Positions 1-7,302 of a DNA stretch of 14,437 nucleotides are shown one piece after another. Within the stretch, counting starts at the first letter, position 1. Every line of letters begins with the position of its first letter. The notes under the pieces were generated by a model. That model had not been told where the DNA came from and ran no database searches. It saw only the letters and a program-made list of their open reading frames with translations. The position numbers were made by a program, and so were the translations under genes. This stretch comes from Rhodocyclaceae bacterium (GTDB lineage Bacteria; Pseudomonadota; Gammaproteobacteria; Burkholderiales; Rhodocyclaceae): positions 1 to 14,437 of the forward strand of contig JAFSWK010000064.1 of the NCBI GenBank assembly GCA_017444505.1, given 5' to 3'.

Positions 1-137
1 TACTACCAGTATCATCAATAAAATCAATTGATTCATCTTTCTTATGAATTACTTTATCTGTTGGTTCATATTTAGCACCACCCCAACCAGATTGACCAAT
101 ATCAAAATAATCATTATAACCAACCTGTAAATAAAAA
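1..137. other. AT-rich segment at the left edge, foreign to the rest of the window
   Basis: This stretch is very AT-rich and uses codons such as TTA, AAT, GAT and ATT, while everything from about 140 onward is GC-rich. The change is abrupt, between about 120 and 137. Read on the minus strand it stays open in the same frame as the SPOR-domain gene that enters it. However, the residues it encodes after the QVG of the SPOR start (a run rich in Asp, Lys, Tyr and Gly) do not look like the rest of a SPOR domain. The simplest reading is a chimeric join or low-quality contig end. A recent insertion is possible but not shown. Confidence 0.6.
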
Positions 138-478
138 CGTTCCGCACTGGGCGGCGCGCTGCCTTGCGCATCCACTGAGGCCATCGACTTGGGCGTCTCG
201 CCATTGGGCAGAATCTTGTAGAAGTCGAAATCCTGTTTTTCAATTGGCTGCGCGCCCGGCTGCCCCGGCAGGGCGATGGGTTGCTGACCACTGGCCACCG
301 GCATGGAGGGCGCGGTTTTGGGTTCATGAAAGGGTTTGTCCTTGCTCAACATCCAGGCGACCGCCGCCGCCAGCACGGCACCAAGCATGATGCCAATGCA
401 GATGCCGACGATGATGCCGCCACCACTTTTGCCCTTGGCGCTGCGAGAAGAGGAAGAGGACGACTTTTTACGGCTCAC
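1..478 (-). CDS. SPOR-domain (FtsN-like) cell-envelope protein, partial
   Basis: This is the N-terminal part of a bitopic inner-membrane protein whose C-terminal SPOR domain would bind denuded septal peptidoglycan. Start is GTG at 478, chosen because GGAG lies 9 bases upstream; argS stops 15 bases upstream, so the two are probably co-transcribed. The order is a Lys/Ser-rich cytoplasmic tail (residues 1-20), one membrane segment (about 21-46, Gly/Ala/Ile-rich), and a Pro/Gln-rich periplasmic linker. The linker holds DFYKILPNGE, a motif usual in betaproteobacterial SPOR proteins. Near residues 113-120 comes RFYLQVG, which matches the first strand of a SPOR domain. Beyond that point the sequence turns AT-rich and no longer resembles SPOR, although the frame stays open to the edge. 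The true C-terminus is probably missing. Family assignment is good; the last ~40 residues should not be trusted. Confidence 0.75.
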   Translation of the reverse strand, partial: MSRKKSSSSSSRSAKGKSGGGIIVGICIGIMLGAVLAAAVAWMLSKDKPFHEPKTAPSMPVASGQQPIALPGQPGAQPIEKQDFDFYKILPNGETPKSMASVDAQGSAPPSAERFYLQVGYNDYFDIGQSGWGGAKYEPTDKVIHKKDESIDFIDDTGS

Positions 479-493
479 GATGCGTTTCTCCGG

Positions 494-2266
494 TTACATG
501 CTTTGCTTCGCTTCCACGCCCAGGAGCGTCAGCCCGCCAGCGAGCACGTTGCGCACGGCGGCGGCCAGCGCAAGGCGGGCAAGACGGGCGGCTTCGTCTT
601 CCACCAACATGCGCTGCGCGTTGTACCAGGCGTGAAAATCGGCGGCGAGGTCTTTGAGATAGAAGGCGACCACATGCGGGGCGAAATCGGCGGCGGCGGC
701 GGCGATGATTTCCGGCCAGGCCGCCAGGCGCGTGCACAGCGCCAGTTCGCGCGGATGCGTCAGCGCCGCCAGCGCCGCCGTACCCAGCGCGGTTACTTCC
801 CCGCCCCACTGGTGGAGCACCGAGCAGATGCGGGCGTGGGCGTATTGCACGTAGTAGACGGGGTTGTCCGCGCTCTCGGAGGCGGCCAGATCAAGGTCGA
901 AATCCAGATGTTGATCGCTTTTGCGCAGCACGTAGAAAAAGCGGCAAGCATCCGCGCCGACTTCTTCGCGCAGCTGGCGCAGGGTGACGAATTCGCCCGC
1001 GCGCGTCGACATGGAGGCTTTTTCACCGTTGCGGTAGAGCACGGCGAACTGCACCAGCGCCACCTGCAAACGCCGCGCATCCAGCCCCAGCGCGGTGAGC
1101 GCGCCTTTGACGCGCGCAATATAGCCGTGATGATCCGCGCCCCAGACGTTGATTACGCGGTCAAAACCACGTTCGAATTTGTTCTGGTGGTAAGCAATAT
1201 CCGAGGCGAAATAGGTGTATTGCCCGTTTTCGCGCTGCACGACGCGGTCTTTTTCGTCGCCAAAATGCGTGGAGCGGAACCACTTGGCGCCATCCTGTTC
1301 GTAGAGGTGGCCGTTGTCTTCCAGCACGCGCAGGGCGCGCGCAATCAGGTCGTGGTCAAAGAGGCTGCGCTCGGAAAACCAGGTGTCGTAATAGACGCCA
1401 AATTCGGCCAGGTCATCGCGGCAGTCTTCCAGTTGGATGGACAGCGCCATGCTGTGCACGGTGGCGTAGCCTTCGCCCAGCAGGCGGCGGGCGTTGGCAA
1501 TCAGGCCGTCCAGATGCTGTTCGCGCACGCGCGCAGCCTGCGGGCTGGTGTCGTCCGCATCGGGCAGCGGTGGCACGTCGGCCAGCACGTTGGCCACGTC
1601 CTGCACCACGAAGGCATCCTTGTGACGCTCGCGCACGGCGCGCGCCATCTCAATCACATATTCGCCACGGTAGGCATTGGGCGGAAACGGCACGTCCACG
1701 CCATGCAAGCCGAGATAGCGCAGCCAGGTGGAGAGCGCCAGAATGTCCATCTGACGACCGGCGTCATTCACATAGTATTCGCGCTCAACTTCATGGCCGG
1801 CAAATTCCAGCAGGTTCGCCAGCGAGGCACCATAGGCTGCGCCGCGCCCGTGGCCGACATGCAGCGGGCCGGTGGGGTTGGCAGAAACAAATTCGACCAT
1901 GATGCGCTCGTCGCGCGCCGCACCGCGTCCGTAGCCTTCGCCCGCAGCCAGCACGGCGTGCACCACGGCGGTTTGCGCCGCCTGCGAGAGCGTGAAATTG
2001 ATAAACCCGGCACCGGCCACTTCCACCTTGTCCACCAGCGCCGACTCGGGCAGCGCGGCGACGAGCTGCTGCGCCAGTTCGCGCGGGTTGCGCCGGAGCG
2101 TGCGGGCAAGTTGCATGGCCAGGTTGCTGGCAAAATCGCCGTGCCCGGCCTGCTTGGGCCGTTCCAGATGAATGGGCGTGCGCGCGCATTCGGGCGCGAT
2201 TTCGCCCAGCGCCGCGCGCAACAATTCTTCCAGCGCTTCGCGCACGTTTGCATTCGTGGTTGCCAC
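494..2266 (-). CDS. argS: Arginyl-tRNA synthetase
   Basis: Class I aminoacyl-tRNA synthetase that charges tRNA-Arg in the cytoplasm. The protein is 590 aa, near the usual bacterial length. The N-terminal Add-1 region comes first. Then SANPTGPLHVGHGRGA, with the HIGH-type motif HVGH at about 136-139, gives the ATP site. GEKASMSTRAGEFVTL is the ArgS version of the KMSKS loop. The C-terminus carries the helical anticodon-binding domain (YVQYAHARICSVL onward). I chose GTG at 2266 because AAGGAA sits 7 bases upstream and the next residues (ATTNANVREALEELL) fit family N-termini. An in-frame start further upstream (2305) would add 13 unlikely residues. yggX ends 67 bases upstream; that gap has a GATAAT box (2305-2310) that could be a weak extra promoter. 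The SPOR gene follows by 15 bases. Confidence 0.96.
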   Translation of the reverse strand: MATTNANVREALEELLRAALGEIAPECARTPIHLERPKQAGHGDFASNLAMQLARTLRRNPRELAQQLVAALPESALVDKVEVAGAGFINFTLSQAAQTAVVHAVLAAGEGYGRGAARDERIMVEFVSANPTGPLHVGHGRGAAYGASLANLLEFAGHEVEREYYVNDAGRQMDILALSTWLRYLGLHGVDVPFPPNAYRGEYVIEMARAVRERHKDAFVVQDVANVLADVPPLPDADDTSPQAARVREQHLDGLIANARRLLGEGYATVHSMALSIQLEDCRDDLAEFGVYYDTWFSERSLFDHDLIARALRVLEDNGHLYEQDGAKWFRSTHFGDEKDRVVQRENGQYTYFASDIAYHQNKFERGFDRVINVWGADHHGYIARVKGALTALGLDARRLQVALVQFAVLYRNGEKASMSTRAGEFVTLRQLREEVGADACRFFYVLRKSDQHLDFDLDLAASESADNPVYYVQYAHARICSVLHQWGGEVTALGTAALAALTHPRELALCTRLAAWPEIIAAAAADFAPHVVAFYLKDLAADFHAWYNAQRMLVEDEAARLARLALAAAVRNVLAGGLTLLGVEAKQSM

Positions 2267-2333
2267 CGTTGTATTCCTTTCGATGCCGGATGGGAAAACC
2301 CGCAATTATCCCAGAATTTGCGCCGCGCCGCCT

Positions 2334-2606
2334 TCAGGCGGCAGGCGGCGTGTAGCCTTGCACGGCGTCCGCGCCTTCGCCGAAGAAGTAGTTTTCCATC
2401 TGCCCGGCAAGATACTGGCGCGCCCGCGCGTCCATCAGGTTCAGGCGGTTTTCGTTAATCAGCATGGTCTGATAGCGCACCCACTGCTGCCAGGCTTCCT
2501 TGCAAACGTTCTCAAAAATGCGCTGCCCCAGTACGCCCGGAATTGGCGGGCGTTCCAGTGCTTCGGCTTCGCGTCCCAGTTTTACGCAATTGACCATCCG
2601 GCTCAT
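2334..2606 (-). CDS. yggX: YggX, oxidative-damage-protection / Fe(II)-trafficking protein
   Basis: Small cytoplasmic protein (90 aa, the normal length) of the YggX family, linked in enterobacteria to protection of Fe-S clusters from superoxide and to iron trafficking. The N-terminus MSRMVNCVKLGREAEAL carries the conserved Cys7. The middle holds NVCKEAWQQWVRYQTMLINE and the end FFGEGADAVQGYTPP, all typical of the family. ATG at 2606 has a good GAGGA site 6 bases upstream. It heads the minus-strand group with argS and the SPOR gene, and is divergent from cysB across 152 bases. A 6-bp hairpin (2327-2342) covers its stop codon but has no T-tract, so read-through to argS is likely. Confidence 0.95.
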   Translation of the reverse strand: MSRMVNCVKLGREAEALERPPIPGVLGQRIFENVCKEAWQQWVRYQTMLINENRLNLMDARARQYLAGQMENYFFGEGADAVQGYTPPAA

Positions 2607-2758
2607 GTGTTTTCCTCAGAGATTTTCGGCAAAAGAGCAATGGTACACCGGCGCGCCCGCGCACACCATGCGCGGACAAACATCCAAAAGCCCCGGCGTT
2701 TCTGCCAGAATGACCATTTTTTGCCCCACCCCTGCTTGCTTGCGCGCTTTTCATCGCC

Positions 2759-3709
2759 ATGAACCTGCAACAATTACGCTACATCCACGAAGTGGCCCGG
2801 CAGAAACTCAACATTTCCGAAGCGGCCAATGCACTGTTTACTTCACAGCCCGGCGTCTCCAAGCAAATCCGCCAGCTTGAGGAAGAGCTGGGCGTGGAAA
2901 TTTTCGTCCGCCACGGCAAGCGGCTGACCGGCATCACACCGCCGGGGCGCGCCGTGCTGGAAATTGCCGCCCGCGCGCTGGTGCAAATCGACAATCTGCG
3001 CAAGGTGGGGGCGGAATACAGCCGCAGCGACGAAGGCCGTCTGTCGATTGCCGCCACGCACACACAGGCGCGGCATGCGCTGCCGCCGGTGATTCGCGGT
3101 TTTTTGTCGCGCTATCCGAAGGTGAAACTTGAACTGCATCAGGGCAATCCGCGCCAGGTGGCGGAGATGCTGTTGAACGCCGATGCCGACCTGGCGCTGG
3201 TCAGCGATCCGCTGGACGAATACGACGCGCTGGTGAGTCTGCCCTGTTATCAGTGGAACCGCTGCATCGTCACCCCGCCCGATCATCCGCTGCTGCGCGA
3301 AGAATCGCTGACGCTGGAAGCCATCGCCCGTTATCCGCTGATTACCTACGATGAGGCGTTCAGTGGCCGCAGCGCGGTCGACCGCGCGTTTCTGGGGCGC
3401 GGCCTGAAACCCAACATCATCCTCACCGCGCTCGATTCGGATGTCATCAAAACCTACGTTTCGATGGGGTTGGGCGTGGGGCTGCTGGCGCGCATGGCCT
3501 ATGATCCGGTGGCCGACCGGCGGCTGGGAATGCGCGATGCGGCGCATCTGTTCGAGACCAGCACAACGCGCCTGGGTCTGCGCCGCCACGCCTGGCTGCG
3601 CGGCTATGAATACGATTTCATTCAGGCGCTCTCGCCGCACCTGAGCCGCAAGGTGATTGAACGGGCGCTGTTTTCTCCCGCCGAAGACGGCGAACACTAT
3701 TCGGTATAG
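2759..3709 (+). CDS. cysB: CysB-type LysR transcriptional regulator of sulfur assimilation
   Basis: LysR-family activator of 316 aa. The winged-helix domain fills residues 1-60 (MNLQQLRYIHEVARQKLNIS, then TSQPGVSKQIRQLEEELGVEIF), followed by the linker helix and a periplasmic-binding-like effector domain. THTQAR begins at Thr100; Thr100, Thr102 and Gln103 match the inducer/sulfate-binding loop known from enterobacterial CysB. Together with the CysB-like N-terminus this favours CysB or Cbl over a generic LysR protein. In CysB systems the inducer is N-acetylserine and the targets are sulfate and sulfonate uptake genes. No cys gene lies beside it; the nearest candidate target is the ABC importer at the right end. 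ATG 2759 fits the family start, though no clear ribosome site precedes it. It converges with rfbA across 18 bases. Confidence 0.9.
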   Translation: MNLQQLRYIHEVARQKLNISEAANALFTSQPGVSKQIRQLEEELGVEIFVRHGKRLTGITPPGRAVLEIAARALVQIDNLRKVGAEYSRSDEGRLSIAATHTQARHALPPVIRGFLSRYPKVKLELHQGNPRQVAEMLLNADADLALVSDPLDEYDALVSLPCYQWNRCIVTPPDHPLLREESLTLEAIARYPLITYDEAFSGRSAVDRAFLGRGLKPNIILTALDSDVIKTYVSMGLGVGLLARMAYDPVADRRLGMRDAAHLFETSTTRLGLRRHAWLRGYEYDFIQALSPHLSRKVIERALFSPAEDGEHYSV

Positions 3710-3727
3710 CGCCGCGCGCGGTGCCTT

Positions 3728-4624
3728 TTACGCCCGCGCCTGCTGCGCCAGCCGCAGCAGATATTGCCCGTAGCCGCTTTTGGCCAGCGGGCGGGCGAGT
3801 GCTTCCATGTCTTCCAGCGTGATGAAGCCGCGCCGCCAGGCGATTTCTTCCGGACACGAGATTTTCATGCCTTGGCGCCGTTCGATGGTCTGGATGAAAT
3901 TGCCCGCTTCCAACATGCTGTCGTGCGTGCCGGTATCCAGCCAGGCATAGCCGCGTTGCATCTGCTCGACGCGCAGCGTGCCTTGTTCCAGATAGAGGCG
4001 GTTCAGGTCGGTGATTTCCAGTTCGCCGCGCTGTGACGGGCGCAGCGTGCGGGCAAGGCGAACCACCTGCGCATCGTAAAAATACAGCCCGGTGACGGCG
4101 AAATTGCTTTTCGGCTGCACGGGTTTTTCGACCAGATCAATGGCGCGTCCGGCCTTGTCAAACGTGACCACGCCGTAGCGTTCCGGATCCTGCACGTGGT
4201 AGGCGAACACCGTCGCGCCCGTGGCCTGCGCCGCCGCGCGCATCAGCAAGTCGGGCAGGCCGTGGCCGTAGAAGATGTTGTCGCCCAGCACCAGGGCGCA
4301 AGGTTCGCCCGCGATGAATTCTTCGCCCAGCAAGAACGCCTGCGCCAGTCCGTCCGGACTGGGCTGCACGCAGTAGGACAGGCGAATGCCCCACTGCCTG
4401 CCGTCGCCCAGCAGTTGCTGAAAGCGCGGCGTGTCCCGCGGCGTGGAAATCAGCAGAATATCCCGACTGCCGGCGAGCATCAGCACGCTCAACGGGTAAT
4501 ACACCATCGGTTTGTCATAGACGGGCAGCAGTTGCTTGCTGACCGCCTGCGTAGCGGGGTAGAGGCGCGTGCCCGAGCCGCCGGCGAGCAAAATCCCTTT
4601 GCGCACATGCTGCGTCATCTTCAT
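3728..4624 (-). CDS. rfbA: Glucose-1-phosphate thymidylyltransferase (RmlA)
   Basis: First reaction of dTDP-L-rhamnose synthesis: dTTP + glucose-1-phosphate gives dTDP-glucose + PPi. The protein is 298 aa, close to the usual ~292. The nucleotide-binding signature LAGGSGTRLYP lies at 13-23, KQLLPVYDKPM at 30-40, and the metal-binding Asp in VLGDNIFYG at about residue 115. VEKP and GYAWLDTGTHDSM, typical of RmlA, follow. It is the last gene of the operon. ATG 4624 overlaps the rfbB stop as ATGA, with AAGGAG only 4 bases upstream. ATG 4618 (MTQHV) has 10-base spacing and is an equally fair start, so the first two residues are uncertain. Confidence 0.95.
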   Translation of the reverse strand: MKMTQHVRKGILLAGGSGTRLYPATQAVSKQLLPVYDKPMVYYPLSVLMLAGSRDILLISTPRDTPRFQQLLGDGRQWGIRLSYCVQPSPDGLAQAFLLGEEFIAGEPCALVLGDNIFYGHGLPDLLMRAAAQATGATVFAYHVQDPERYGVVTFDKAGRAIDLVEKPVQPKSNFAVTGLYFYDAQVVRLARTLRPSQRGELEITDLNRLYLEQGTLRVEQMQRGYAWLDTGTHDSMLEAGNFIQTIERRQGMKISCPEEIAWRRGFITLEDMEALARPLAKSGYGQYLLRLAQQARA

Positions 4625-5694
4625 GCATCTCCTTGCAGGCCAAGGCGTTCGCCGCGATAGCTGCCGTCGCGCACGCGCCGCCACCACGTTTCGTTGTCCA
4701 GATACCAGCGCACCGTCTTGCGCAGCCCGCTGGCAAAGGTTTCCTGCGGTCGCCAGCCCAGTTCGCGGCCAATCCGGCTGGCGTCGATGGCGTAGCGGGT
4801 GTCGTGGCCGGGACGGTCGGTGACGAAGGTAATCAAATCTTCATAGCGTGCCACGCCAGCGGGCTTGTCCGGCGCGAGTTCTTCGAGCAGTTCGCACAGC
4901 AGGCGCACCACGTCGATGTTGCGCTGTTCGTTGTGGCTGCCGATGTTGTAGTTCGCACCATCCTGCCCGTTTTCAAACACCACTTGCAGGGCGCGGGCAT
5001 GGTCTTCCACATAGAGCCAGTCGCGCACCTGCCGCCCGTCGCCATACACAGGCAGCGGCTTGCCTTCCCGCGCGTTGAGCAGGGCAAGCGGGATGAGCTT
5101 TTCGGGAAACTGGCAGGGACCGTAATTATTGGAGCAATTGCTCAACACCACCGGCAGGCCGTAGGTGTGATGCCAGGCGCGCACGAGATGGTCGGAGGCG
5201 GCCTTGCTGGCGGCATACGGCGAGTTGGGCTGATAGGGCGAATCTTCCCGGAACAGGCCGGTTTCCCCCAGCGAACCGAAGACTTCATCGGTGGAAACGT
5301 GGTGAAAACGAAAACGCCCGCGCTCCTCTTGCGGCAACGCCTGCCAGTAGGCGCGGGCGGCTTCCAGCAGCACGAAGGTGCCGCGAATGTTGGTGTCGAC
5401 AAACGCCGCCGGGCCGTCAATGGAACGGTCGACATGGCTTTCGGCGGCCAGATGAATGATGCCGCGCGGCGAATGCTGGCGCAGCAGCGCGGCCATCGCC
5501 TCGGCGTCGCGAATGTCTTGCTGCGCGAAGACGTAGCGCGGATGCTTTTCCACCGCCGCCAGCGAATCGAGATTACCGGCGTAACTGAGGCAGTCGATAT
5601 TCACAATCTGCCAGTCGGGCGCCGCAATCCGGCGGCGAATCAGCGCCGAGCCGATAAAGCCCGCGCCGCCGGTGATGAAAACGGTGTTTTGCAT
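4621..5694 (-). CDS. rfbB: dTDP-glucose 4,6-dehydratase (RmlB)
   Basis: Second step of dTDP-L-rhamnose synthesis; an NAD-dependent extended short-chain dehydrogenase that makes dTDP-4-keto-6-deoxyglucose. The protein is 357 aa, normal for the family. The Rossmann motif TGGAGFIGS is at 8-16. HLAAESHVDRS follows at 81-91, the catalytic STDE at 134-137 (Thr-Asp-Glu) and YAASK at 160-164 (Tyr and Lys). SNNYGPCQFPEKLIPL and the RVR/YDRP-like C-terminus also fit. ATG 5694 has AGGA 6 bases upstream and gives the family N-terminus; the open frame runs far upstream only because of high GC. rfbD stops 11 bases upstream, and rfbA overlaps by 4 bases downstream. Confidence 0.96.
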   Translation of the reverse strand: MQNTVFITGGAGFIGSALIRRRIAAPDWQIVNIDCLSYAGNLDSLAAVEKHPRYVFAQQDIRDAEAMAALLRQHSPRGIIHLAAESHVDRSIDGPAAFVDTNIRGTFVLLEAARAYWQALPQEERGRFRFHHVSTDEVFGSLGETGLFREDSPYQPNSPYAASKAASDHLVRAWHHTYGLPVVLSNCSNNYGPCQFPEKLIPLALLNAREGKPLPVYGDGRQVRDWLYVEDHARALQVVFENGQDGANYNIGSHNEQRNIDVVRLLCELLEELAPDKPAGVARYEDLITFVTDRPGHDTRYAIDASRIGRELGWRPQETFASGLRKTVRWYLDNETWWRRVRDGSYRGERLGLQGDA

Positions 5695-5705
5695 GGCAAT
5701 CCTGT

Positions 5706-6623
5706 TCAGCCAAAAAGAAGGGACGACGCGGGCACGCTCTCGCAGGCTTGCGCGAACGCTTCGCGCCAGTGCGGCAGGCGCACGCCAAAGCGCGTGGCGG
5801 CGCGTTCGCAGTCCAGCACGGAATAGGCCGGACGCGCCGCCGGCGTGGGATATTCGCTCGTCGCAATGGCGCGCAATTCTTTCACCGCCAGCGCCTCGCC
5901 GCGCGCGCGCAAGGCATCCAGCAGCGCCTCGGCAAAGCCATGCCAGCTTGTTTCGCCGCCGCCACACAAGTGATAGACGCCGCTGGCCGCGCGCCATGCC
6001 TCCGGTGCATCGCCCAGACGGGCGAGAATCTGCACGCTGGCCTGCGCCAGATGCCGCGCCCAGGTAGGCGAACCCATCTGGTCAGCGACCACGCCCAGCG
6101 TCTCGCGCGTGCGCGCCAGCCGCGCGATGGTGCGCGGAAAGTTTTGGCCTTCCGTGTCATAGACCCACGCGGTGCGGAAAATCAGATGCGCGCAGCCGCT
6201 GGCCGCTACCGCCCGCTCGCCCGCCAGTTTGGAGGCGCCATAGACGCTTTGCGGGGCGGTAGGGTCGTCTTCGCGCCACGGGCGGCTGCCGTTGCCGTCA
6301 AACACATAATCGGTCGAATAATGCACCAGCAACGCACCCTGCCGCGCCGCCGCCTGCGCCAGCGCGCCCACCGCTTCGGCATTGACGGCGTGCGCCGCCG
6401 CCGCTTCTTCTTCCGCGCGGTCGACCGCCGTCCACGCGGCAGCGTTGAAAATCACCTGCGGCGCGGTTGCTTGCACCACGGCGGGCACGGTGTCTGGCTG
6501 CATCAAATCCAGCCGCACATCGCCGCCTTCGCGCGCCGCCACCACCACTTCGCCCAACGTTGCCAGTTCCCGCCACAACTGGCGGGCAAGCTGGCCGTTT
6601 TTACCAATCAGCAGAATTTTCAT
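5706..6623 (-). CDS. rfbD: dTDP-4-dehydrorhamnose reductase (RmlD)
   Basis: Last step of dTDP-L-rhamnose synthesis, NAD(P)H-dependent reduction of the 4-keto group. The protein is 305 aa. The N-terminus MKILLIGKNGQLARQL holds the GxxGQLx cofactor motif; the final Gly common in relatives is Ala13 here, a mild change. NAAAWTAVDRAE follows at 60-71, STDYVFDG at 103-110 and the YGASK catalytic pair at 128-132. The C-terminal substrate domain ends around RPAYSVLDCERA, a conserved RP-S-L block. ATG 6623 overlaps the rfbC stop as ATGA, which suggests translational coupling because no strong ribosome site is seen. rfbB follows after 11 bases. Confidence 0.95.
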   Translation of the reverse strand: MKILLIGKNGQLARQLWRELATLGEVVVAAREGGDVRLDLMQPDTVPAVVQATAPQVIFNAAAWTAVDRAEEEAAAAHAVNAEAVGALAQAAARQGALLVHYSTDYVFDGNGSRPWREDDPTAPQSVYGASKLAGERAVAASGCAHLIFRTAWVYDTEGQNFPRTIARLARTRETLGVVADQMGSPTWARHLAQASVQILARLGDAPEAWRAASGVYHLCGGGETSWHGFAEALLDALRARGEALAVKELRAIATSEYPTPAARPAYSVLDCERAATRFGVRLPHWREAFAQACESVPASSLLFG

Positions 6624-7180
6624 CGCGGGACATACACCGGCTGACGCTCGGCGGGCAGGTCGCACAAGCGAATCGCGGCCAGGTCCTTGGCCGACAAAAT
6701 GGGCGAATCCACCGGCCATTCGATGCCGATGTCCGGGTCATCCCAGCGGATGGACACCTCGTTTTCCGGCGCGTAGAACTCGGTGCATTTGTAGGAAAAC
6801 AGCGCGCTGTCGGAAAGCACGCAAAAACCGTGTGCAAAGCCCGGCGGAATGTAGAACTGGCGGCGGTTTTCTTCTGACAGCGTCACCCCCTCCCACTGCC
6901 CGTAAGTGGGCGAACCGCGCCGGATATCGACGGCAACATCAAACACCTCGCCGGTGAGCACCTGCACCAGCTTGCCTTGCCCCTGCGGATGCTGCACATG
7001 CAGCCCGCGCAGCACGCCGCGCACCGAGCGCGAAACGTTATCCTGCACAAACTGCTCGTCGATGCCCGCCTCGCGGTAACGCCGGGCGTTCCAGCTTTCC
7101 ATGAAAAAACCGCGCGCATCGCCAAACACACGCGGCTCAATAATCAACGCGCCATCCAGACGGGAAGGGAAAATTCTCAT
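6620..7180 (-). CDS. rfbC: dTDP-4-dehydrorhamnose 3,5-epimerase (RmlC)
   Basis: Third step of dTDP-L-rhamnose synthesis, double epimerisation at C3 and C5 in a cupin fold. The protein is 186 aa, normal length. RVFGDARGFFMESW is at about 17-30. QDNVSRS and RGLHVQ follow, with the catalytic His at residue 61 and Lys70 behind it. PPGFAHGF is at 112-119 and the catalytic Tyr is about residue 130 in FSYKC. It is the first gene of the operon. ATG 7180 begins exactly at the family start (MRIFPSRLDGALIIEPR); no clear ribosome site precedes it. A TATAAT box lies about 28 bases upstream. The order C-D-B-A is not the common B-D-A-C. Confidence 0.95.
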   Translation of the reverse strand: MRIFPSRLDGALIIEPRVFGDARGFFMESWNARRYREAGIDEQFVQDNVSRSVRGVLRGLHVQHPQGQGKLVQVLTGEVFDVAVDIRRGSPTYGQWEGVTLSEENRRQFYIPPGFAHGFCVLSDSALFSYKCTEFYAPENEVSIRWDDPDIGIEWPVDSPILSAKDLAAIRLCDLPAERQPVYVPR

Positions 7181-7207
7181 GATGCAAAGGCTTGAACACA
7201 AAGCGCG

Positions 7208-7213
7208 ATTATA
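7208..7213 (-). promoter_or_regulatory. Candidate -10 box of the rfbCDBA operon
   Basis: On the minus strand this reads TATAAT, a perfect sigma70 -10 hexamer in a GC-rich stretch. It would start transcription near 7201 and leave a leader of about 20 bases before rfbC. No good -35 box is seen at 16-18 bases, so activator help or a weak promoter is possible. Inference from sequence only. Confidence 0.5.
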
Positions 7214-7243
7214 AACCGCCGCGCTTGCGCAAAGCCCGCAAAC

Positions 7244-7272
7244 TTGCGGCGCGCGGGGCGGTCTCGTAAAAT
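7244..7272 (+). promoter_or_regulatory. Candidate sigma70 promoter of the AAA_14/DUF4143 gene
   Basis: TTGCGG (7244-7249) and TAAAAT (7267-7272) are separated by exactly 17 bases, a good sigma70 layout. The predicted start is near 7279, leaving a leader of about 24 bases before ATG 7303. It lies back to back with the rfbC -10 box, so both genes share one ~120-base control region. Confidence 0.5.
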
Positions 7273-7290
7273 CCGGAATGAAATTCCAGA
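7272..7290. promoter_or_regulatory. Small palindrome over the predicted transcription start, possible operator
   Basis: GGAAT (7275-7279) and ATTCC (7283-7287) are inverted around GAA, and the outer TC/GA pairs also match. It overlaps the predicted start point of the ATPase gene, where a repressor would act. It is short, so chance is possible. Confidence 0.3.
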
Positions 7291-7302
7291 TTTGTCACAA
7301 TC

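Noticed and set aside
2327..2342. GCCGCC-TTCA-GGCGGC hairpin at the yggX stop as a terminator
   Set aside because: Only 6 bp, no T-tract follows on the minus strand, and argS starts shortly after; read-through is more likely.
281..2458. 725-codon open frame on the plus strand opposite argS
   Set aside because: It mirrors argS on the other strand, is rich in Arg, Gly and Gln as expected of a GC-rich antisense frame, and has no recognisable domain.
2843..3697. 284-codon minus-strand frame opposite cysB
   Set aside because: Antisense shadow of a clearly conserved gene; no domain or ribosome site.
4633..6644. Long plus-strand frames opposite rfbB and rfbD (4633-5826 and 5748-6644)
   Set aside because: They shadow genes with intact catalytic motifs and show no protein family features.
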